Positions 8,805 through 17,200 of a DNA stretch of 64,000 nucleotides are shown here, one piece after another. Position numbers and translations under genes: made by a program. Source of the stretch: Agrobacterium cucumeris (GTDB lineage: Bacteria > Pseudomonadota > Alphaproteobacteria > Rhizobiales > Rhizobiaceae); contig NZ_CP080387.1 in the NCBI RefSeq assembly GCF_030036535.1, positions 2,538,501 through 2,602,500 on the forward strand. The letters are read 5' to 3'. Under the pieces are notes generated by a model. The model was not told where the DNA came from. It ran no database searches and was given only the letters and a program-made list of their open reading frames with translations. Each line of letters opens with the position of its first letter. Position 1 is the first letter of the stretch.

Positions 8805-10568
8805 TTGACCTTGTTTCAGGTTTACACACGCGCTCTGCGCTATCTGACCGTTCATAAATGGCGGGTGACGGTTGTCGTCATCGCCAACGTCATTCTTGCA
8901 GCGATCACCATTGCCGAACCGGTGCTGTTCGGCCGTATCATCGACGCCATTTCTTCCGGCACCAATGTTACGCCCATCCTCATTCTGTGGGCGGGCTTCG
9001 GCGTCTTCAACACCGTCGCTTACGTCGCGGTCGCCCGTGAGGCTGACCGGCTGGCGCATGGCCGGCGTGCGACATTGCTGACGGAAGCATTCGGTCGCAT
9101 CATTTCGATGCCGCTCTCCTGGCACCATCTGCGCGGCACGTCCAACGCCCTGCACACCCTGCTGCGCGCCAGCGAGACGCTGTTCGGCCTATGGCTGGAA
9201 TTCATGCGCACGCATCTGGCCACCTTCGTGGCGCTGGTGCTGCTCATCCCGACAGCCATGGCCATGGACTTGCGCCTCAGCTTCGTGCTGATCGGCCTCG
9301 GCATCGTTTACTGGTTCATCGGCAAGTGGGTGATGGGACGCACCAAGGACGGGCAGGCTTCGGTCGAAGAGCATTATCACAGCGTTTTTGCCCATGTCAG
9401 CGATTCCATCAGCAACGTGTCGGTGCTGCACAGCTACAACCGCATCGAAGCTGAAACGAAGGCGCTGAAATCCTTCACCGAAAAACTGCTGAGCGCCCAA
9501 TATCCCGTTCTCGACTGGTGGGCTTTCGCCAGCGCGCTCAATCGCACGGCCTCCACCGTTTCGATGATGATCATTCTCGTCATCGGTACCGTGCTGGTGA
9601 AGAACGGCGAACTGCGCGTCGGCGACGTTATCGCCTTCATCGGTTTTGCCAATCTCCTGATCGGCAGGCTGGACCAGATGCGCCAGTTCGTGACGCAGAT
9701 TTTCGAAGCCCGCGCCAAGCTTGAAGATTTCTTCGTGCTGGAGGATTCCGTCAAGGAACGGGAAGAACCGGGCGACGCCCGCGAATTGTCGAACGTCTCC
9801 GGCACCGTGGAATTCCGCAACATCAATTTCGGTTTTGCCAACACCAAGCAGGGCGTTCATGACGTCTCGTTTACGGCCAAGGCCGGTGAAACCATCGCCA
9901 TTGTCGGACCAACCGGCGCCGGCAAGACCACGCTCATCAACCTGTTGCAGCGCGTCTATGATCCGGATTCCGGCCAGATCCTGATCGACGGAACCGATAT
10001 TTCGACTGTGACGAAGAACTCGCTCCGTAACTCCATCGCCACCGTGTTCCAGGATGCCGGCCTGCTCAACCGCTCCATCCGCGAAAACATTCGCCTCGGC
10101 CGCGAATCGGCAACCGATGCCGAAGTGGTGGAAGCAGCGGCAGCGGCAGCGGCGACGGATTTCATCGACAGCCGTATTACCGGCTATCTGACGCAGGTGG
10201 GCGAGCGCGGCAACCGCCTGTCCGGCGGTGAACGCCAGCGCATCGCCATCGCCCGCGCCATCCTGAAGAACGCGCCCATTCTGGTTCTCGACGAGGCGAC
10301 CAGCGCGCTCGACGTCGAAACGGAAGCCCGCGTGAAGGCGGCCGTGGATGCGCTGAGAAAGAACCGCACGACCTTCATCATCGCCCACCGCCTTTCCACG
10401 GTTCGCGACGCCGATCTCGTGCTGTTCCTTGATCAGGGCCGGGTCATCGAAAAGGGTACTTTCGATGAGTTGAGCCAGCGCGGCGGACGCTTCACCTCGC
10501 TGCTACGCACCAGCGGCCTGCTGACGGAAGATGAAGGCCAGCCCCGGCCAAAGGCCATAGCGTCCTGA
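8805..10568 (+). CDS. chvA: Cyclic beta-1,2-glucan ABC exporter ChvA (NdvA)
   Basis: A half-size ABC exporter that moves cyclic beta-1,2-glucan across the inner membrane to the periplasm; it is needed for attachment and virulence in Agrobacterium. Residues 1-310 are the six-helix transmembrane domain (HKWRVTVVVIANVILAAITI). The nucleotide-binding domain carries Walker A GPTGAGKTTL, signature LSGGERQRIA, Walker B ILVLDEATSALD and the H-loop IIAHRLSTV. Length is 587 residues, as expected for ChvA/NdvA. The start is a TTG at 8805-8807, since no ATG gives the conserved MTLFQVYTRALRYL beginning. It points toward chvB, which lies on the other strand, so exporter and synthase are convergent rather than an operon. 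A strong terminator follows. Confidence 0.96.
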   Translation: MTLFQVYTRALRYLTVHKWRVTVVVIANVILAAITIAEPVLFGRIIDAISSGTNVTPILILWAGFGVFNTVAYVAVAREADRLAHGRRATLLTEAFGRIISMPLSWHHLRGTSNALHTLLRASETLFGLWLEFMRTHLATFVALVLLIPTAMAMDLRLSFVLIGLGIVYWFIGKWVMGRTKDGQASVEEHYHSVFAHVSDSISNVSVLHSYNRIEAETKALKSFTEKLLSAQYPVLDWWAFASALNRTASTVSMMIILVIGTVLVKNGELRVGDVIAFIGFANLLIGRLDQMRQFVTQIFEARAKLEDFFVLEDSVKEREEPGDARELSNVSGTVEFRNINFGFANTKQGVHDVSFTAKAGETIAIVGPTGAGKTTLINLLQRVYDPDSGQILIDGTDISTVTKNSLRNSIATVFQDAGLLNRSIRENIRLGRESATDAEVVEAAAAAAATDFIDSRITGYLTQVGERGNRLSGGERQRIAIARAILKNAPILVLDEATSALDVETEARVKAAVDALRKNRTTFIIAHRLSTVRDADLVLFLDQGRVIEKGTFDELSQRGGRFTSLLRTSGLLTEDEGQPRPKAIAS

Positions 10569-10890
10569 CGCTCTGACGAACGGAATAGGGAAAGGGCGGA
10601 CAACATTTTGTCCGCCCTTTTTCTTTGTCCGCTTTGCCCACAGGTGGCCTATTGGAGAATGTCAACCAAAGAACTTGCCACCCAAAAATCTGTCCGAATG
10701 GAAGGGCATTTCCCAGAAAGGCAACGAGGCCCGCCGTGGCATTGATTAAGAAAACGCCGAGAAACACACCGAGCGTCACTCTGACGCTTGTTTTCGAAGG
10801 GTAGCGCGCCAGCCAACACGACAATGCCAAGGACAGGATCACGAAGAATGCCAGCAGCACGGTTTGTGTGAACGAGATGTTGAACTGCAA
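10492..10890 (-). CDS. Hypothetical small membrane protein, antisense to chvA 3' end
   Basis: Open frame of 132 codons from a TTG at 10888-10890. A GGGAAG ribosome-binding sequence lies a few bases upstream on the minus strand. The first 80 residues form two convincing hydrophobic helices (QTVLLAFFVILSLALSCWLA and VTLGVFLGVFLINATAGLVA). The last 45 residues are the antisense of the chvA terminator and C-terminus, so the natural stop may have been lost, or the tail may be unstructured. I do not recognise the family. The hydrophobic half looks protein-like; the tail does not. Confidence 0.4.
   Translation of the reverse strand: MQFNISFTQTVLLAFFVILSLALSCWLARYPSKTSVRVTLGVFLGVFLINATAGLVAFLGNALPFGQIFGWQVLWLTFSNRPPVGKADKEKGRTKCCPPFPYSVRQSVRTLWPLAGAGLHLPSAGRWCVAAR
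10591..10625 (+). terminator. Rho-independent terminator of chvA
   Basis: A 12-bp perfect stem, AAAGGGCGGACA / TGTCCGCCCTTT (10591-10602 and 10609-10620), with a 6-nt loop. A T-rich tract (TTTTTCTTT across 10618-10626) follows, 23 bp past the chvA stop. Confidence 0.88.
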
Positions 10891-11190
10891 AATAGCTTCC
10901 CTTTCGACCTAACGAAATTATCGCAACACGCGCGAAGAGCACTTCAAATCACTACGGGTGCTGAAACCGGCCATCCATGAAAGCTTGCTGCCATTCGCAA
11001 ATAAAATGCCTGCAAGCATTGCCTCTGCCCGAAAGACGTGAACGTCACCCGAGCCTGACAATTCCGTCGATCCAATGAGGATTTCTTAGATGAACACCTC
11101 TCGGCGCCGCTGACTTTCAGGCGGCAAGTGTGAAAGCAATATAGCTTACGGCCATGAAACCACGTGCTAAACCGGATGCAAAGGTGGCCA
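10891..11190. other. Non-coding interval between the small membrane ORF and the chvB terminator
   Basis: No frame here has a plausible start, ribosome-binding site and composition. No strong hairpin or repeat was seen. It may hold the promoter of the minus-strand small membrane protein; nothing else can be supported. Confidence 0.4.
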
Positions 11191-11191
11191 T

Positions 11192-11226
11192 AAAAATTCA
11201 GGCCCCTGCGTCACCGCAGGAGCCTG
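11192..11226 (-). terminator. Probable terminator of chvB
   Basis: The hairpin CAGGCCCCTGCG / CGCAGGAGCCTG (12-bp stem with one mismatch, 4-nt loop, 11199-11226) lies 28 bp past the chvB stop. On the minus strand it is followed by AATTTTTA, the complement of 11192-11199. Confidence 0.75.
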
Positions 11227-11253
11227 ATCTTAAGCAAAACAGAGCTGGTTGCC

Positions 11254-14200
11254 TCAGTCGAACGGTATCACTCGGTCGCCCGCCGCCAGATCCTTGCCAT
11301 CAACGGACACTGAAACCTCCGCCGTATCAGCCTTACGGCTGACGGTGATGTTTCTCGCCTTGCCATCCAACGTGATCTTGATCGAGAAACCGCTCCAGTC
11401 ATCCGGCAGCGACGGCGATATATGAAGTTTGCCGTTGGTGCGGGTGATGCCGAGAATGCCTTCGATCGCTGCACGGTAGAGCCAGCCGGCCGAACCCGTG
11501 TACCAGCTCCAGCCGCCACGGCCCGCATAAGCGCCCTCACCGTAAACATCCGCAGTCACCACATAGGGCTCGACCCGATAGGTTTCCGATGAGGCCGCAT
11601 CGAGTGCATGATTGACCGGGTTGAGCAGCTTGAAGCAGTTCCACGCCTCCTGGGCTCGGCCCTGTTTGGCAAGCGCCAGAACAACCCAGGTCGCCGCATG
11701 GGTATATTGTCCGCCGTTTTCGCGCACACCCGGCGGATATCCCTTGATGTAACCCGGATCATGCGGCGCACGCGAGAAGGGCGGTGTGAACAGCCGGATG
11801 ATGCCGGTCTGTTCATCAACCAGATGCTCCATGACCGCATTCATTGCCTGCCGCGACCGACCTTCCTCGCCCTCACCGGAGAGAACGCTCCAGCTCTGGC
11901 CGAGGGAATCGATCCGGCATTCCTCGCTTTCGGCGGAACCGAGCGGCGTGCCATCATCGAAGTAACCACGACGATAATAGCTGCCGTCCCATCCGGCGGT
12001 TTCGAGAACATTACGCAACTTTTCACGATGCGCCGCCCACTTGCCAACACGGTCGGTATCACCACGCTTTTCGGCGATCTCGATGAAATCGCGCAAAGCC
12101 CCTGAGAGGAACCAACCGAGCCAGACGCTGGTGCCCTTGCCGCCGACGCCGACGCGGTTCATGCCGTCGTTCCAGTCACCGCCGAGGATCAGCGGCAGAC
12201 CGTTTTCACCGGTGCGGTGAATGGCGAGATCAAGCGCAAGCGCGGCATGTTCGTAAAGCGTGACGGACCGCTCGCTCGTCTCCGGCTGGAAGAAAGCATC
12301 ATGCTGGCCGGGCATCAATGCCGGGCCTTTCAGGAAGGGAATGCTCTCATCGAGGATGGCGGCATCGCCCGTGGCCGAGACATACTGGTTGATCGCATAA
12401 GCAAGCCAGACGACGTCGTCCGAGATGGTCGTGCGGACACCGGCGCCCGTCAGCGGCAGCCACCAGTGCTGTACGTCGCCTTCCGGGAACTGGCGGCCAG
12501 CCGCGCGCACAATCTGCTTGCGGGCGAGATCAGGCTGATAGAGCAGGAAGGCCAGCGTATCCTGCAACTGGTCGCGGAAGCCGAAGGCGCCGCTCGACTG
12601 GTAAAAGGCCGTGCGTGCCAGAATTCGGCAGGCCAGCGCCTGATAGGGCAGCCAGTTATTGACCATATGGTTGAAGCCGGCATCGGGCGTGGAAACCTGC
12701 AGCTGACCGGTAAAGCCGGTCCAGAAAGCCTTGCTCTCTTCCAGCACCGACTGGAAGTCGGCCTGGCGTGCATCTTTCACCAGCGCTTCGGCCTCCTCCG
12801 CATTGTCGGCATCGCCGAGAATGAAGGTCATGTGCCGTTCTTCGCCGGGCTTCAGGTGGATTTCCTGCATCAGCGCGGCGCAGGGGTCACCATCAACCTC
12901 GGTACTGCCGCTGAGTGCGGCACCGGATACGATGCCCTGCGGCGCCTGTGCCGAACCGAAGCGGCCGATGAATTCCCGGCGGCTGGTGGTAAACCCGCTC
13001 GCCTCGGTGTCAAGCGTCAGGAAGGACGTGCGGGCGCTATAGTCGATGCTGTAGGGGTTCGACGCAAAGATCGCGTTGCTGGCAGCATCGTGCCTGCTCA
13101 GAATGAACGGCGCGGACTTCTGGCCGTTATTGCCGAGCACCCATTCCACATAGGCATAGACCTTCAGGCGGCGGCTTTTGGTGCCCTTGTTGCGAACGAT
13201 GACCTGCGAGAACTTGACCGGTTTTTCGCGATCAACGGTCTGTGTCAGCTCGACTTCGAGCGTATCCGCTACACCGGTCAGCACGGAATATCCGAGGCCA
13301 TGACGGGTTTCAAACATGGCTTCGGGATCACGCGACAGCGCGGCACACGGCGTATAGAGCTTTCCTGTCTCCACATCGGCGACATAGAAAGCCTCACCCG
13401 GCCGGTTGATGACCGGATCGTTGCTCCATGGCGTCAGCTGGTAGTCGCGCGAATTGCGGCTCCAGCTGAAACCGGCACCTTCGGCCGAAATGTGGAAACC
13501 GAAACTCTCGTTCGAAACAACGTTGATCCACGGATGCGGCGTCGACTGCCCACCATTGAGGCGCACGACATATTCCTGGCCGCCCTTGGCGAAGCCGCCA
13601 AAACCGTTCCAGAAATCGAGATCGCCCGCATCCTCGACCGGCTCCGCGATTGGGAAGGTCGGCACAGGCAAACGGGCCTGCGCCGCGTCACTCGTACCAT
13701 CTGGACCGCGATGGGCGGCAAACAGCGATACAGCACGGTTGATCTGGTCGACAATCTTGCCGTTGCGCACGTGAAGAACAACGCGGGAGGCGGCGAGAAG
13801 CGCGCTCCAGGTCTCTTCATCCATCAGGTCGCGACGCACGGAGAAGACGTGTGGGCGACCGCCATCCGCAGGATTGATGCGGCGCTGCGCCTCGGAAATG
13901 TGGTCCAGCGCATGCTGCATGTCCTGCGCATAGGACGCGGCCCGCTCATTAACGATAACGAGATCAAAGATCACGCCACGCGAACGCAGATATTCATGGG
14001 CGCTCAGCGCCTCACGGGCGATATCCATGTCCATGTCGTCGTTGATGCGCAGGCTGAAGATTGGGAAATCACCCGAAATGGCAAGCGGCCACAAGGCGCG
14101 CTGCGAGGCGAGACCCGTTTTCAGCGTTTCCGAATCCGCACGCAGATGCATGTCCGGATAGGTCAGATAACGGCCGAGATGCTGGAAGGCGGCCGCCTGC

Positions 14201-17200
14201 TGCGAGGTAACGCCCACATGGCGCATCTGCACCTGCGTGCGCGTCCAGGCATGTACGAGTTCATGCGCGAAGGCGTCCGGATGACGATAACGGTCGATTG
14301 CCTTATCGACTTCCTCGCGGCTCGGCGCGGCAATCGTCCAGAAGATCACGCTCACCTTCTTGCCCGCCGGCACGCGCACCGTGCGGCGCAGCGACAGTAT
14401 AGGATCGAGTGTGAAACCATCCGTGCTGGAAAGCGTCGCTCCGGTATCAAAAGCAGCAGCTTCGCGCAGCGACCGACCGCGACCAATGAACTTGGCGCGA
14501 TCCGTCTCGAATTCCGTCGGGCGTGACGGGCCGGCATTGTCGGCGGCCAGATGCGCGATCACGGTACCCGGCTCGTTCGGGCTGCGACGGTTGCGCCAGG
14601 CACGGATGACATCGCCACGCCGGCCGATTTCCGTCTGCACGAACATGCGCGAGAAAAGCGGATGGGCATTGTCATCATCTTCAGACGCGATGACCGGCTC
14701 CATATAGGAGGTCACTTCAATATAGCGATCCTCGGAACCGACATTCAGCAGCGTGATACGGCGGCCTTCGGCGTCGTGCTCAGTCGCGACGATGCACTCG
14801 ACAACGCTCTGCAGATCACCTGTTGTCTTGTGGAATTCAGCCTTGTCGTCGGTGAAGATCGTTTTGGTCTTTTCGCCTTCGATGACGCGCGGCTCGGCCG
14901 TCGCACTCCACCATTGTCCATTGGTGGTGTCGCGCAGGAAGATGAAGGTGCCCCAGCGATCTTCTGTCGGATCCGCCTTCCAGCGGGAAATCGCCTGGCC
15001 GTTCCACTTCGAATAACCTGCACCCGTGGAGGTGAGCATCGTCGAATAATGGCCGTTCGAGAGGAACACCACTTCGCGGTCGCGCACCGCCGGATCGGCG
15101 ATGGAGCGCACTTCTGCACGCAACAGGTCTGCCTGTTCCTTGCCGGGTGTTTCCGGCTCGTATTTGGCGCTCATGACCGGAACTTCGCGCGGTGCCTTTT
15201 CCTGCAGCAGCAGCTCAGCCGCCTCGATCACCGGATCGGAGTGAAACAGTTCGCGCAGCACGCCATCAAAGGCGACGTTGGCGACAGCCGCAATCGACAT
15301 GCCATGGTGGTGGGCATAATAGTTATAGACCACCGCGCAGACCTTGCCGTCAGGCACCCGTGTCGGCGTGAAATCCACCGCATCGTGGAAGCCGTACTGG
15401 CCAAGCGCCCCAAGCTTGCGCAGCTTGTCGAGGTTCTCAAGCGCGCCATCAGGATCATACTGGCTGGCGAGGATCGACGCGTAGGGCGCGATCACCGCAT
15501 TCTGGCCAAGGCCACGCTTGAGGCCAAGGGTCGGCACACCGAAGTTGGTGTACTGGTAATTCATGTTGTGGTCGCGGGCGTTGAAAGCCGCTTCGGAAAT
15601 GCCCCATGGCGTGCCGAGACGACGGCCATGATTCATCTGTTCCTTGACGATCAGATTGTTGGTCTGGTTGAGAATGCCACCCTGACGCTCCTGCATGACA
15701 AGCGGCGGCATCAGATATTCGAACATCGAACCCGACCAGGAGACCAAGGCACCCTGCGCACCGATCGGCACGACCTGACGGCCGAGACGATACCAGTGTT
15801 CGGTCGGCAGATCGCCCTTGGCAATGGCAAACAGGCTGGTCAGACGGCATTCGGAAGCCAGAAGGTCGTAGCAGGCCTCATCCAGCTCCTTGCTTTCGAC
15901 GCGATAGCCAATCGACAGAAGACGGCGATCCTTGCGGTAGAGGAACGTGAAGTCCATCGAGAAGGCAAGGTTGCGGCTGCGGTCGCGTAGCGAGGCAAGG
16001 CGCTGGCGCAGCGGCTCCATATTGGTGAGATCGATGGCGCTGTCGGAAATATGCGACTCGCAGCATTCCACCAGCAATTGCGCCCAGCGCGTCACTTCCG
16101 CGCTCTGCGCCGACTTCACCTCGTGGTCGACATTGGTAGCAAGTTTCTGGATGTCGCGTGCGAGCACTGCCAGATTGATGACGCGGATCGACGCAAATTC
16201 ATGCTCGCGCTTGACGGAGGCAAGCGCGTTCGAGAAGCCGATGATACGCTCTTCAAGACGGCGATGCAGCGGGCGCAGGTTCTTGCGGTTGTCGGGCAGC
16301 GCCTTCAGCGTTTCGCGCAGGATACCGGCAACGTCGCCGATACCGTCGAGATTGCCCTGAAGATGGGCGGAAGGGGCTTCCGCCCAATCGCGGCAGGCGG
16401 ACGAAACCGCAATCAGGTGACCGGCGAGATTGCCGCTGTCCACGGCCGAAACATAACGAGGTCCAAGCGTCTGCAAGGTGTCAGTGTGATACCAGTTGTA
16501 GAGATGGCCGCGATGTTTCTCCATCTTCTCGACGGTCTGGATCGTATTCTCGATCCGCTCCAGCGTATCGGCAAAGCTGATCCAGCCGAACTGGCGTGCC
16601 GAAATGATGGACAGCAGATAGACGCCGATATTGGTGGGCGAAGTACGCGAGGCGACGATCGGCTCCGGCGTTTCCTGGAAATTGTCCGGCGGCAGGTGGT
16701 TTTCCTGCGGCGTCACAAAGGCCTCGTAATAACGCCAGGTGCGGCGCGCAATCTTGCGAAGCTCGAAGGACACGTGTTCCGAAACGAACAGCCGGTCTTC
16801 GGTTTCAGCCGACTGGCTGACATACCAGGCAACGGCGGGAGACAGAACCCAGAGCAGCGTGAAGGGAATACCGATGAGGAAGGCATTGTCGCCCGGCAGC
16901 GCCGCAAACAGCAGGCCGAGCATCGCCACGACAGGCGCATGCCACATCTGGCGGTAATAATCGATGATGCTGCCCTGGGCGCTCGACTGCATGCTGGCGG
17001 CCGTGCGCCATTCCAGCATCAGCTTGTGGCTGACGAGCAGACGGTAAAGCGAACGGACAATCGCATCCGTCATCATGCAGGCGGCATCGGCAATGAAGAC
17101 GATACGCAGCGCAACCTGCGCATTGGTGGCGCGGATTTCCGACCAGATGGTGTGGAAATGCGCCTGCGGCACGATATCGGTGGAACGCGGCACAAGGCCG

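Noticed and set aside
9189..10388. 399-codon minus-strand frame opposite chvA
   Set aside because: Antisense of the ABC exporter; composition and lack of domains indicate a shadow.
11154..11342. 62-codon plus-strand frame at the chvB end
   Set aside because: Runs through the chvB terminator and into its coding end; Pro/Arg-rich with no support.
12217..14526. 769-codon plus-strand frame opposite the chvB C-terminal half
   Set aside because: Same reasoning: a mirror frame of a real gene, without any recognisable domain.
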